Shown here in pieces: positions 55,229 through 63,470 of a stretch of 64,000 bases of DNA. The stretch's first letter is position 1; every line of letters starts with the position of its first letter. The notes under the pieces were generated by a model. That model searched no databases. It saw only the letters and a program-made list of their open reading frames with translations, and was not told where the DNA came from. The stretch is from Leeia aquatica (GTDB lineage: Bacteria; Pseudomonadota; Gammaproteobacteria; Burkholderiales; Leeiaceae). The translations under genes were made by a program, and so were the position numbers. The DNA lies in contig NZ_JABAIM010000001.1 of NCBI RefSeq assembly GCF_012641365.1, positions 124,001-188,000 on the forward strand, read 5' to 3'.

Positions 55229-55642
55229 TCACTTGCTACCCTGTTGCTCGTATTCGGTCAGCAGGTGCTCAGGCTGCACGGACAGGGATTCTTCCCGCTT
55301 GAACTGCAAATAGGACTCACCCAATCCCGGCAAGTAAATCTGCGCTTGATACTGGCCAACCAGCATCATCACATAGTCCTTGCCGTCCACTTTCAGATAG
55401 TACTCGCTACGGTCGTCGCGCCCGCTGCGTACGTCAACTCGCAGTACCTTTCCATCCCATGCGTGATCGACTCCATACACCTTGATCAGCGCCTGCGTGC
55501 CGCTGGCCAGCTTGGCCAGTTCTACCGTCATGGTCTTGGGTCCCAAGTAGTATTCACCATACTTGGCCATGGCTTCACGTGCCAGGGTGAGTGTGGACGC
55601 GCTGAGCAGCACAGCGCCCAGAATCAGGGAACGAAACGGCAT
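55229..55642 (-). CDS. Secreted small beta-rich protein, paralogue of the downstream gene
   Basis: A 137-aa protein with an N-terminal signal peptide (MPFRSLILGAVLLSASTLTLAR, cleavage near residue 21). The mature part contains KTMTVELAKLASGTQALIKV, DHAWDGKVLRVDV, YLKVDGKDYVMMLVG and IYLPGLGESYLQF. It is likely periplasmic or exported. The tandem duplicate downstream lacks this signal. The function is not known; the conserved blocks may define a small uncharacterised family. It has no cysteines. Confidence 0.75.
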   Translation of the reverse strand: MPFRSLILGAVLLSASTLTLAREAMAKYGEYYLGPKTMTVELAKLASGTQALIKVYGVDHAWDGKVLRVDVRSGRDDRSEYYLKVDGKDYVMMLVGQYQAQIYLPGLGESYLQFKREESLSVQPEHLLTEYEQQGSK

Positions 55643-55798
55643 GGAGTCTCCTCAAATGCATATGGCTGTGATTGATGATGGGCAAACCTTAGCACGTCAT
55701 AATTGACAATGTCATGTGAGTTTGTGCTCACAAGGCACGCGCAGGCGCTCACAACACGCTATGATGGAATAGACCCTAAACGAGGAAATGAGCAGACC

Positions 55799-56413
55799 AT
55801 GCTACTGTACGGCAGCAGTGATTCGGGACACAGCTTCAAGGTGCGCAGTTTTTTGTTGCTGGCCAATCTGCAGCACCGCTATGAGTGGATCGACCTCGGT
55901 CTACCACGCGAGCAGCGACCTGCCGCCTTTGTGACCGCCAGCCGATTTGGCGAAGTACCTGTCCTGGTGGATGAAGGTCGCTCACTCTGTCAGTCCAACG
56001 CCATTCTGCAATATCTGGCGCGCAAGACCGGGCGCTTTACCGGAGGCAGCGGCGAGTGGCAAACGGTGCTGGAGTGGCTCAGCTGGGAAACCAACCGCAT
56101 CGGCTTCAGCTTGCCCAATTATCGCTTTGCGCTGCTGTGGTCACCGCTGCCGGCAGACGTCATGCATTATCTGCTGCAACGGCTGCTGGCTGATCTGGGT
56201 ACGTTGGAGCAGCATCTTGAGCAACACGCCACCTTGCTGGAAAGCGGATTGACCATTGCAGACCTGAGCTGTGGTGCTTATCTGCACTGGTTGCCGCAAG
56301 TAGGCCTGCCGCTGTCGGATTACCCCAACATCACCCGTTGGCTGCAGCACATGACCAGCCAGCCGGGATGGCTGCATCCCGATCAAGCGCTGGCGCGCCA
56401 CGCCAGCGAGTGA
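55799..56413 (+). CDS. Glutathione S-transferase family protein
   Basis: About 204 aa from ATG 55799 (MLLYGSSDSGHSFKVRS); the N-terminal extension from 55703 is unconserved. The thioredoxin-like domain shows SSDSGHSFKVRSFLLLANL and FGEVPVLVDEGRSLCQSNAI with the cis-Pro VPVL and the QSNAILQYLARK glutathione-binding stretch. The C-terminal helical domain contains LTIADLSCGAYLHWL. GSTs conjugate or isomerise substrates with glutathione; the substrate is unknown. It precedes the GbsR regulator gene by 60 bp. Confidence 0.9.
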   Translation: MLLYGSSDSGHSFKVRSFLLLANLQHRYEWIDLGLPREQRPAAFVTASRFGEVPVLVDEGRSLCQSNAILQYLARKTGRFTGGSGEWQTVLEWLSWETNRIGFSLPNYRFALLWSPLPADVMHYLLQRLLADLGTLEQHLEQHATLLESGLTIADLSCGAYLHWLPQVGLPLSDYPNITRWLQHMTSQPGWLHPDQALARHASE

Positions 56414-56441
56414 GCTTGACAGTCTGCATGCCTTTACTTAT

Positions 56442-56461
56442 ATTTCTGTATATACAGAAAT
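56442..56461. promoter_or_regulatory. Perfect 20-bp palindrome before the GbsR/MarR gene
   Basis: ATTTCTGTATATACAGAAAT is exactly self-complementary and ends 12 bp before the ATG at 56474. A 17/20 match lies at 57065-57084. It probably is the regulator's own operator. Confidence 0.75.
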
Positions 56462-56473
56462 TGAAAGCAAGCC

Positions 56474-57016
56474 ATGCAGCTATCCCCCACCATGCAGAAG
56501 TACATCCTCCACTGGGGGGAAATGGGTACCCGCTGGGGCGTGAACCGCACGGTTTCGCAGATCCATGCCCTGCTGTTTCTGGCTAACCGCCCCCTGCACG
56601 CTGAGGAAATCAGTGAAACTTTGAGTGTGGCCCGCTCCAATGTCAGTACCAGCCTGAAAGAACTGCAAGGCTGGGGACTCGTCAAGATCCAGCATCTGCC
56701 GCAAGACCGCCGCGATCACTTTGTCGCGCATCAGGAGGTGTGGGATATCTTTCGCACGGTGCTGGAAGAGCGCAAACGGCGGGAACTCGACCCCACCCTG
56801 TCCGTCCTGCGCGAGTGCTCGCTCGAAGCTGAGAACGACCCGGAACTGGAAGCGGCCACCCGAGAGAAGATGGACCGGGTGCTGGTCTTCCTGGAAATGC
56901 TGATGCAAGCCTACGCCGACTTCAAGCATTTACCACCGCAGACGCTACAGCGTTTCCTGAAGATGGGCGGCAAGGTTGCCAAGCTGTTCGGGAGTGATGA
57001 CGCCCCAGCGTTGTAA
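56474..57016 (+). CDS. GbsR/MarR-family transcriptional regulator
   Basis: A 180-aa protein. The winged HTH reads VNRTVSQIHALLFLANRPLH, ISETLSVARSNVSTSLKELQ and WGLVKIQHLPQDRRDHFVAH, the GbsR subgroup pattern, with a C-terminal coiled dimerisation region. Members regulate osmoprotectant or stress genes. Palindromic operators lie directly upstream of this gene and upstream of the following operon, suggesting autoregulation and control of the membrane/SDR operon. The inducing signal is unknown. Confidence 0.88.
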   Translation: MQLSPTMQKYILHWGEMGTRWGVNRTVSQIHALLFLANRPLHAEEISETLSVARSNVSTSLKELQGWGLVKIQHLPQDRRDHFVAHQEVWDIFRTVLEERKRRELDPTLSVLRECSLEAENDPELEAATREKMDRVLVFLEMLMQAYADFKHLPPQTLQRFLKMGGKVAKLFGSDDAPAL

Positions 57017-57031
57017 GCCTATGTTCAGTCC

Positions 57032-57054
57032 AGGCAGGCCTTCCTGCCTTTTTT
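57032..57054 (+). terminator. Terminator after the GbsR/MarR gene
   Basis: A 7-bp stem AGGCAGG/CCTGCCT with a CCTT loop and a run of six T. It separates the regulator from the next operon, whose own operator begins 11 bp later. Confidence 0.85.
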
Positions 57055-57064
57055 GTAAAAGGTG

Positions 57065-57084
57065 ATTTCTGTGTGTACAGAAAA
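57065..57084. promoter_or_regulatory. Second GbsR-type operator, upstream of the membrane/SDR operon
   Basis: ATTTCTGTGTGTACAGAAAA matches the 56442-56461 palindrome at 17 of 20 positions and lies 20 bp before the start of the next operon. Confidence 0.7.
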
Positions 57085-57103
57085 ATTGAAAACCAAGCGC
57101 AGC

Positions 57104-57520
57104 ATGCTGATCCACTTCCTGCTGCTGGGCTGCTTTGTACACGCACTGGCGGGGATGGCCATGACAGCCAGACCGGAGCTGCTGGCGCAGTTTCTGGGGC
57201 CTTTCCAGGCCAGCTTTTGGGCGACAGCGGTACCTCAAGCGGCGCACCAGCAACTGCTGTGGTGGTTACAGGCTTTTGGTGCCACGCTGCAAATGCTGGG
57301 CCTGTGCATGACCCTCATGGTCTGGAGCGGGAGGCATCACCGGCAACCCACGGTCTGGCTAGGGCTGGCGCTGGCCTTGCTGCTATGGGCACCACAAGAC
57401 ATCTGTTTGTCCTGGCAGCGGGGCATTGCCTTGTTTGTCAGCCTGGATCTGCTGGCGGTACTGGCCTTGCTGCCACCGCTGCTGCTGCTGTATTTCATCG
57501 ACAAGCGAGGTGATGCATGA
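57104..57520 (+). CDS. Small membrane protein, first gene of the operator-controlled operon
   Basis: About 138 aa from ATG 57104 (MLIHFLLLGCFVHAL); the upstream ATG at 57062 lies inside the operator and is less likely. Four hydrophobic segments, e.g. LLLGCFVHALAGMAMTA, LQMLGLCMTLMVWSG, VWLGLALALLLWAP and ALFVSLDLLAVLALLPPLLL. No recognised family. It overlaps the next gene by 4 bp (ATGA), so the operon is translationally coupled. Possibly involved in membrane lipid or redox functions by association. Confidence 0.65.
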   Translation: MLIHFLLLGCFVHALAGMAMTARPELLAQFLGPFQASFWATAVPQAAHQQLLWWLQAFGATLQMLGLCMTLMVWSGRHHRQPTVWLGLALALLLWAPQDICLSWQRGIALFVSLDLLAVLALLPPLLLLYFIDKRGDA

Positions 57521-58032
57521 CTGCCCTGTTCGCCATTTTAACCTTCCAGGCCATACTGGGGGCACTGGACATGCTGCTCAACCATGAATGGCGTGAACAC
57601 CTGCCCAGCCGACCGGGAGCACGACTGGAGCAAGCTTTGCACGCAGCCCGCGAGTGGCTGTACGGCATGCTGTTCCTGGCTTTAGCCTGGGCGCAGTGGC
57701 AAGGCAGCTGGGCTTGGTTGCTGGCTGCCGTATTGCTGGGTGAGATCCTGCTCACGGCTTGGGATTTCGTGGAAGAGGACCGCACCCGTGTCCTGTCGCC
57801 CAACGAGCGTGTGATGCATCTGGTACTCAGCATGGGGGCCGGTGCAGTATGTACCCTCATGTTGCCCTTGGTGTTGCAGTGGTCCCGCCTGCCGGATGCC
57901 GTCGTGCTGACCCGTCATGGTTACTGGACCGGGTTGTTTACCCTGTTTGCCATTGGTGTCTGGGTCTGGGCTGTGCGTGATACCTGGGCCGCCATCACGC
58001 TGTATCGCCTGCACAAAGGAGCCCGCACATGA
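57517..58032 (+). CDS. Membrane protein, second gene of the operon
   Basis: A 171-aa protein with about five hydrophobic segments. The N-terminal segment FAILTFQAILGALDMLLNHE and LLGEILLTAWDFVEEDRTRV are notable, with a conserved-looking NHEWREHLP charge cluster. Similar proteins accompany DoxX-like SDR genes. The start overlaps the preceding stop (ATGA) and its stop overlaps the next start by 4 bp. Function unknown. Confidence 0.7.
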   Translation: MTALFAILTFQAILGALDMLLNHEWREHLPSRPGARLEQALHAAREWLYGMLFLALAWAQWQGSWAWLLAAVLLGEILLTAWDFVEEDRTRVLSPNERVMHLVLSMGAGAVCTLMLPLVLQWSRLPDAVVLTRHGYWTGLFTLFAIGVWVWAVRDTWAAITLYRLHKGART

Positions 58033-59303
58033 ACATCCTGCTGCTGGGCGCAAGTGGCTTCATCGGCAGACAGCTGGCGGCTCAGTTGGTCCAGCACGGC
58101 CATGTGGTGCAGGCGGTGGGTCGAAGTGACCCTGTGCTGACGGGCGTCCGCTGGGTAGCAGCAGACCTTGCCCACATGACGCAGATGAAGGACTGGTTGC
58201 CGCTGCTGAACGGTGTTGATGCGGTCATCAACTGTGTCGGCATCTTGCTGGAGCCCCATGCCGGGGCCTATGCGACCTTGCATGCCGACATGCCTTGCTC
58301 TCTGTTTGCCGCCAGTGAAGCGCGGCAGGTCCGCCGTGTGATCCAGCTCTCTGCCTGGGGTAGCGATGTTGACGCTGAAACCGCTTACTGGCGCAGCAAG
58401 GGCAAGGCGGATGCGGATCTGCTGGGGCGGGATCTGGACGGTGTGGTCCTGCGCCCCTCACTGGTGTACGGCGAAGAGGGTGACAGCAGCCGTGGCATGC
58501 GCACGCTGGCCACGCTGCCGGTGCTTGTGCTACCTATGGCGCGGCGGGCGCGCGTACAGCCCATCCATGTCGATGATCTGGTCGCGCTGATGCTGGCTTT
58601 GCTGGCAGCAGCACCGGCTCAGCGTGGTATCGTCGATGCCGTTGGACCGCACAGCTGCAGCTTTGCCGATTACCTGTCGACCCTGCGGCAAGGCATGCGT
58701 GCAGGCGCGAGTTGGGTGCTGCCATTGCCAGATGGTTTGGCCTATACCGTAGCCCGGCTGGCGGCCCATATTCCGGGGAGTTTGTTGACGCCAGACACCC
58801 TTCGCATGCTGGCGGCGAGTGCTGGAACGGGGCCACTGGCAGACCCCCTGCCCTGCCAACAGCTGCTTGGGCGGCCGCTGCGGCACCCTACCAACTTTGC
58901 GCCCCCGGAATTACGTGCAACTGCGGTGATGGGCTGGGCAGAACCGATACTGCGCGTGATGATGGCGTTGTTATGGCTGTGGAGTGCGCTCACCGGCTGG
59001 TGGTGGCCGCGTGAACAGTCGCTGGGCTGGTTACACGCCTGTGGCATCCCCGCCGCATGGGCGCCAGCTGCGCTGAATGGAGCCTGCCTGCTCGACATCA
59101 GCCTGGCGGTGCTGCTTGTCCTGCGCCCTCGGCGCTGGCTATGGGGCGCGCAAGCCCTGCTGGTGGCCTTTTACAGCGTCAGCCTGAGCGTGGGCATGCC
59201 CGAGCCCGAGTGGTGGCTGCACCCTTTCGGCGCCCTCAGCAAGAATCTGCCGATTGTGCTGCTACTGATCATGATGTGGCGTATGAGTGAGGACAAGCCA
59301 TGA
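58029..59303 (+). CDS. SDR oxidoreductase fused to a DoxX-like membrane domain
   Basis: A 424-aa protein. Residues 1-290 are an atypical short-chain dehydrogenase: NAD(P) motif LLLGASGFIGRQLAAQLVQ, then AVINCVGILLEPHAGAYATL and YWRSKGKADADLL with Tyr/Lys positions resembling the NDUFA9/ComplexI-type SDRs. Residues about 300-420 hold four membrane helices of DoxX type (LLWLWSALTGWW, LLDISLAVLLVLRP, SLSVGMPEPEWWLHPFGAL). It would act at the membrane on an unknown substrate. It overlaps both neighbours by 4 bp. Confidence 0.85.
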   Translation: MNILLLGASGFIGRQLAAQLVQHGHVVQAVGRSDPVLTGVRWVAADLAHMTQMKDWLPLLNGVDAVINCVGILLEPHAGAYATLHADMPCSLFAASEARQVRRVIQLSAWGSDVDAETAYWRSKGKADADLLGRDLDGVVLRPSLVYGEEGDSSRGMRTLATLPVLVLPMARRARVQPIHVDDLVALMLALLAAAPAQRGIVDAVGPHSCSFADYLSTLRQGMRAGASWVLPLPDGLAYTVARLAAHIPGSLLTPDTLRMLAASAGTGPLADPLPCQQLLGRPLRHPTNFAPPELRATAVMGWAEPILRVMMALLWLWSALTGWWWPREQSLGWLHACGIPAAWAPAALNGACLLDISLAVLLVLRPRRWLWGAQALLVAFYSVSLSVGMPEPEWWLHPFGALSKNLPIVLLLIMMWRMSEDKP

Positions 59304-59764
59304 GCTACCTGCTGCTGAAATACCTGCATATCCTGTCTGCCACGCTGATGTTTGGTACTGGCCTGGGGACCGCCTTTTATATGTTTGTGACCAACCGGGG
59401 CAAACAGGTGCAGAGTATTGCGACCGTGTCGCATTGGGTGGTCAAGGCCGATTGGTGGTTTACCACCCCCGCAGTGATTTTCCAGCCGATCAGTGGCTTG
59501 TGGATGGCGCATCTGGCGGGCTGGCCACTGCACAGTCATTGGTTGCTGGTAACCTTCGCCCTGTATGCGCTGGCCGCCATCTGCTGGCTGCCGGTAGTGT
59601 GGCTGCAATTGCGCATGCGGGACATGGCCCACCACGCGCTGCAGCATGGTGAACCCTTACCTGCGCGCTACTGGCAGTATGAGCGCCTGTGGACGCTGCT
59701 GGGCATCCCCGCTTTTGTGGGACTATTGGTGGTGTACTGGATGATGGTGGCTAAACCGGCCTAG
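59300..59764 (+). CDS. DUF2269 membrane protein
   Basis: A 154-aa protein with four hydrophobic segments, beginning LLLKYLHILSATLMFGTGLG, which is characteristic of DUF2269, with WWFTTPAVIFQPISGLWMA and YWQYERLWTLLGIPAFVGLL. His residues in the first helix might bind haem. It is the last gene of the four-gene operon (overlap 4 bp with the SDR gene) and ends 10 bp before the convergent parA gene. Confidence 0.85.
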   Translation: MSYLLLKYLHILSATLMFGTGLGTAFYMFVTNRGKQVQSIATVSHWVVKADWWFTTPAVIFQPISGLWMAHLAGWPLHSHWLLVTFALYALAAICWLPVVWLQLRMRDMAHHALQHGEPLPARYWQYERLWTLLGIPAFVGLLVVYWMMVAKPA

Positions 59765-59774
59765 CCCGCGAACC

Positions 59775-60404
59775 TCACGCGGGTGCTTGCAGCCAGTCCA
59801 GCAGCGGCTGCCACTGCTCGCGCTCCTTGGCGTAGCGCAGCGTCGGCAGGTCAAACAGGGTCAAGCCACGGGCAATAGTCTGCACGTAGAGCTGCGCATC
59901 GCGAATGTGGGTCACACACGGCAGGTCAAACCGCTGCAGAAAGCTGGCCAACTGGCGGGCACTCTGCGTTCGCGGGTTGACACGCATGCCCACCACCGCC
60001 ACCCGTATCTTGCCCTTGCGCACCACCTTGGCCTCGGCCAGGGCCTGCAAAAAGGGTTCGCTGGCCCACATGTCCATCGGCGAGGCCTGGACCGGAACGA
60101 TGACGCTATCCACCGCGTCCAGTACTGCGGCCCATTTCTTACCGTGTAAACCGGCCGGGCTGTCCAGTATCGCCCATTCCGTGCCTTTGGGTGGGCGCAT
60201 CGGTCCATCCAGCTGCGCCTCCCAGCCATGCACGGGCGGGAATTGCTCCGGGCGGGCCTGCAACCAGTGGCGGGTGGATTGCTGGCGGTCGACATCACCC
60301 AGCATGGTGCGCCAGCCCTGCCAGGCAGCCCAGCTGGCCAGATGCGTGGCCAGGGTGGATTTGCCGCTACCGCCCTTGGGATTGGCGATCAGGATGCGTC
60401 GCAT
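59775..60404 (-). CDS. ParA/MinD-family ATPase
   Basis: A 209-aa protein with deviant Walker A NPKGGSGKSTLATHLASWAA at the N-terminus, AILDSPAGL as Walker B and VVPVQASPMDMWASEPFLQA. It has no N-terminal HTH and no parB partner nearby, so it is not a classical chromosome or plasmid partition operon; such orphans position cellular structures or act on flagella or carboxysomes. It follows recR by 12 bp and shares the dnaX-ybaB-recR operon. Confidence 0.88.
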   Translation of the reverse strand: MRRILIANPKGGSGKSTLATHLASWAAWQGWRTMLGDVDRQQSTRHWLQARPEQFPPVHGWEAQLDGPMRPPKGTEWAILDSPAGLHGKKWAAVLDAVDSVIVPVQASPMDMWASEPFLQALAEAKVVRKGKIRVAVVGMRVNPRTQSARQLASFLQRFDLPCVTHIRDAQLYVQTIARGLTLFDLPTLRYAKEREQWQPLLDWLQAPA

Positions 60405-60416
60405 GAACCTCGCCTC

Positions 60417-61025
60417 TTAAACCGGTTTGCGCTCATACACCGCCTGGGCCAGCGTACCGGAATCCACATGTTCCAGCTCGCCGCCTACCGGCAAACCGCG
60501 CGCAATACGGGTGACGCCGATCTGCTGCCGTTTCAGCATCTCTGCAATATAGTAGGCGGTGGCCTCGCCCTCCGCCGTGTAATTGGTGGCAAGGATGACT
60601 TCTTCCACCACGCCATCCTGTGCGCGCTTGAGCAGCTGTTCCAGGGCAATATCTTTCGGTCCGATGCCGTCCAGCGGGGACAAACGCCCCTGCAGCACGT
60701 AGTACAGTCCTTGGTGGCAGCGTGCCTGCTCCATCATCAGCAGGTCGGCGGGCATCTCGACCACACACAGCTTGCTGCGGTCGCGCTCGTCATCCCGGCA
60801 CAGACTGCATACCTCATGTTCGCTGTAGTTGTTGCACAGGCTGCAACGCACCAGAGTGTCGAGCGCCAGATTGAGCGAGAAGGCCAGACGCCGTGCGCCG
60901 GTCTGATCCCGCTGCAGCAGGTGATAAGCCATGCGCTGCGCTGAACGTGGCCCCACTCCCGGCAGGCATTTCAGCGCGTCGATCAGCTCCAGAAGGGCCG
61001 ACGGGCTGTTTTGCGGAGATTTCAC
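60417..61025 (-). CDS. recR: Recombination protein RecR
   Basis: A 202-aa protein of normal length: helix-hairpin-helix region ([20 protein letters not shown]), Cys4 zinc finger [16 protein letters not shown] near residue 70, and Toprim domain ([33 protein letters not shown]-type; here [19 protein letters not shown]). RecR works with RecF/RecO to load RecA at gaps. It lies 7 bp after the ybaB gene. Confidence 0.97.
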   Translation of the reverse strand: MKSPQNSPSALLELIDALKCLPGVGPRSAQRMAYHLLQRDQTGARRLAFSLNLALDTLVRCSLCNNYSEHEVCSLCRDDERDRSKLCVVEMPADLLMMEQARCHQGLYYVLQGRLSPLDGIGPKDIALEQLLKRAQDGVVEEVILATNYTAEGEATAYYIAEMLKRQQIGVTRIARGLPVGGELEHVDSGTLAQAVYERKPV

Positions 61026-61032
61026 CGTAGGC

Positions 61033-61368
61033 TCAGAACGGCAGCTTCATGCCCGGCGGCAGGTTCAGCCCGGCACCGAAACCGGACATCTTTTCCTGAG
61101 TGGTGGCTTCCACTTTCTTCAAGGCATCGTTGAAGGCCGCAGCAATCAAGTCTTCCAGCATTTCCTTGTCGTCTTCATCGCCCGACAGGACCGATGGGTC
61201 AATATGCACCCGCTTGACCACATGGTGGCAGCTCATGGTCAGCTTGACCATGCCCGCACCAGCTTGACCTTCCACCTCGATACTGCCCAGCGATTCCTGC
61301 ATCTTGCGCATGTTTTCCTGCATCTGCTGCGCTTGCTTCATCAGGTTGCCCAAGCCACCCTTCATCAT
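61033..61368 (-). CDS. YbaB/EbfC-family nucleoid-associated protein
   Basis: A 111-aa DNA-binding protein: [20 protein letters not shown] at the N-terminus, the [20 protein letters not shown] strand region, and [20 protein letters not shown]. It commonly lies between dnaX and recR, as here, and forms dimers that coat DNA. Start 55 bp after the dnaX stop. Confidence 0.96.
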   Translation of the reverse strand: MMKGGLGNLMKQAQQMQENMRKMQESLGSIEVEGQAGAGMVKLTMSCHHVVKRVHIDPSVLSGDEDDKEMLEDLIAAAFNDALKKVEATTQEKMSGFGAGLNLPPGMKLPF

Positions 61369-61422
61369 GTTCTGCTCCTTGCTGCGTATGCCCGTGACGG
61401 GCGTCCATCGTGTGGGTAAAAA

Positions 61423-63207
61423 TCAGGCAGATGGCGCCAAGGGCTGTACCGTATCGGTCAGCAGCCGCGCCCCTGCATGGGTTTGTAAATATTGTACAAC
61501 CGGGTCGGCCAGCAGCGCCTCGGTCGCTTGCTGCAGGGCCTCAGCCCTTGCCTGCTGCTCCAGCTGAATCGGTGCCAGCGCGTCGCTCGCACCCAGCTGA
61601 ATACGCAGGCTGACGGCACTGCCAGTGTAGCTTGCCAGCGCCTCTCGCAGCTTGTCCTGCTGCATCAGCATGGATTGATACGTGGCTGGCAAGGTCAGCG
61701 ACCAGACCCCATCCTCCACCCCGGTCAGCACGCAATGCTTGGCCAGCATAGCGGCCACCCCGGTGATGGGCAAGGCTTGCACCACCTCATGCCAGTCCGG
61801 CAACGCGGCCACATTGGCTGGTGCTATGACAACTGGCGGTGCGGGTGTGGCAACGGCTACCGGCTCAGGCACCGAAACCCGGGCGGGGGTTTCGTCATAA
61901 GCCTCCAGCGGAGGCAGCTCAGCCTCCCATGGTGGCCGCTGTACGGACGTTGCTTCCTGCACAGCTTCAGCAGCAACGGGCACCGCAGACATGACTTCGG
62001 CTGCGGTCTGGGGCGGCACGGTCGGCGTGGTGGCGACAGCAGCCGGTGTACTACTCGGCATCACTTCGTGGCTATCCGCCCTTGGTGGCGACTCCAGACG
62101 TGGACTGCGGGGCGGCATCTGGCCGCTGGGCTCGAACGCCAGCATGCGCAGCAGGCACATGGTGAAACCGGCGTACTCATCCGGTGCCAGGCCCAGGTCA
62201 CGACGGCCCAGTACGGCAATCTGGTAATACAGCTGTACGTCTGCCGGGCTGAAGCGGTCGGCCAGCGTGCTCAACCGGCTGTAATCTGGCGTGGACGTAT
62301 CCAGCGCTTGCGGCACCGCTTGCAGTACCGCCAGTTGCTGCAGCAACTGCGCCAGCACTTGCAGCGCGTGATCAAAGCTGACCGAACGCGCGGCCATTTG
62401 TGCAGCCTCGTTCAACAGTACCTCGCCCTGCCCTGCCGCCAGCGCATCCAGAATGCGCAGCAGATAGCTTTGATCCACCGTCCCCAGCATGCCGCGCACC
62501 GCGTCGGCCTTGACCTCGCCCAGACCATAGGCAATGGCCTGATCCAGCAAGGACAAGGCATCCCGCATACTGCCCTGGGCGGCATGGCCCAGCTGCATCA
62601 GCGCGTCGGCTTCAAACGGGATCTGTTCCTGCTGCAGTACAAACTGCAGGTGCTGTGCCACGGTCTGCGGCGGGATCTGCTTCAGGTTGAACTGCAGGCA
62701 ACGGGACAACACTGTCACCGGCACTTTCTGCGGGTCGGTGGTCGCCAGAATGAACTTGACGTGCGCAGGCGGTTCTTCCAGTGTTTTCAGCATCGCATTG
62801 AAGGCACTCTTCGACAGCATGTGCACTTCGTCGATGATGTAAACCTTGTAACGGCCTGCCGTCGGCGCGTACTGGGCGTTCTCCAGTACCTCGCGGATAT
62901 TGTCGATACCGGTGTTGCTGGCGGCGTCAATCTCCAGCAGGTCCACAAACCGCCCACCATCAATCTGGGTGCAGGCCGTACATTGGCCGCACGGTTCTTC
63001 CTGCACGCCCGTTTCACAATTCAGTGATTTGGCGAGAATACGCGCCAGCGACGTTTTGCCGACTCCACGGGTACCGGTAAACAGGTAGGCATGGTGCAGG
63101 CGCGAGGTCTTCAGCGCATTGGTCAGCGCCCGTACCACATGCTCCTGCCCCATGACCTGGGCAAAGGTACGCGAACGCCACTTACGGGCGAGGACTTGAT
63201 AGCTCAT
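61423..63207 (-). CDS. dnaX: DNA polymerase III subunit tau/gamma
   Basis: 594 aa from ATG 63207 (MSYQVLARKWRSRTF); the upstream ATG at 63270 would add a leader not seen in the family and lies in a poorly conserved stretch. It has Walker A FTGTRGVGKTSLARILAKSL, a zinc-binding CETGVQEEPCGQCTAC, Walker B YIIDEVHMLS and the sensor-1 region LSRCLQF. A Pro/Ala/Val-rich linker lies around residues 360-460 and the tau C-terminal domain follows. It loads the beta clamp and couples the polymerases. I did not see an A-rich slippery site for gamma production. Confidence 0.96.
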   Translation of the reverse strand: MSYQVLARKWRSRTFAQVMGQEHVVRALTNALKTSRLHHAYLFTGTRGVGKTSLARILAKSLNCETGVQEEPCGQCTACTQIDGGRFVDLLEIDAASNTGIDNIREVLENAQYAPTAGRYKVYIIDEVHMLSKSAFNAMLKTLEEPPAHVKFILATTDPQKVPVTVLSRCLQFNLKQIPPQTVAQHLQFVLQQEQIPFEADALMQLGHAAQGSMRDALSLLDQAIAYGLGEVKADAVRGMLGTVDQSYLLRILDALAAGQGEVLLNEAAQMAARSVSFDHALQVLAQLLQQLAVLQAVPQALDTSTPDYSRLSTLADRFSPADVQLYYQIAVLGRRDLGLAPDEYAGFTMCLLRMLAFEPSGQMPPRSPRLESPPRADSHEVMPSSTPAAVATTPTVPPQTAAEVMSAVPVAAEAVQEATSVQRPPWEAELPPLEAYDETPARVSVPEPVAVATPAPPVVIAPANVAALPDWHEVVQALPITGVAAMLAKHCVLTGVEDGVWSLTLPATYQSMLMQQDKLREALASYTGSAVSLRIQLGASDALAPIQLEQQARAEALQQATEALLADPVVQYLQTHAGARLLTDTVQPLAPSA

Positions 63208-63320
63208 GCGGCCGATTCTACCAGAAAGCCCGCCGCACCGGCGCGCTTGCCCCATGCGGGTTTTTGGCAAAAAACACTTGCCAGCCCCCGGCTTTCCCGC
63301 TATGATCCGGCCTCTCTCGC

Positions 63321-63411
63321 GGAAAGGTGGATGAGTGGTTTAAGTCGCACGCCTGGAAAGCGTGTTTAGGGTAACACCCTAACGGGGGTTCGAATCCCCC
63401 CCTTTCCGCCA
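63321..63411 (+). tRNA. tRNA-Ser(GGA)
   Basis: A 91-nt class-II tRNA. The acceptor GGAAAGG pairs with CCTTTCC, followed by discriminator G and an encoded CCA. The anticodon stem CACGC / GCGTG encloses loop CTGGAAA with anticodon GGA. The long variable arm TTTAGGGTAACACCCTAA is typical of serine. T-loop GTTCGAATC is present. It is not flanked by integrase, so it is not the island site here. Confidence 0.97.
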
Positions 63412-63423
63412 GTAGCCCGATAC

Positions 63424-63453
63424 AAAAAAGCCGACCTGATGGTCGGCTTTTTG
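63424..63453. terminator. Terminator between tRNA-Ser and the aldehyde dehydrogenase
   Basis: Stem AAGCCGACC/GGTCGGCTT with a TGAT loop and A-rich and T-rich flanks on both sides, so it works in either direction for these convergent units. Confidence 0.85.
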
Positions 63454-63470
63454 CTTTTCTACCTACCCGT

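Noticed and set aside
55715-55732. CRP-like site TGTGA/TCACA upstream of the GST gene
   Set aside because: The spacing between half-sites is 8 rather than 6 bp and there is no matching promoter.
61423-63207. Programmed frameshift in dnaX producing gamma
   Set aside because: No A-rich slippery heptamer with a following hairpin was seen in the reading frame.
63321-63411. tRNA-Ser as an integration site
   Set aside because: No integrase or tRNA 3' duplication lies nearby; a terminator and a normal metabolic gene follow.
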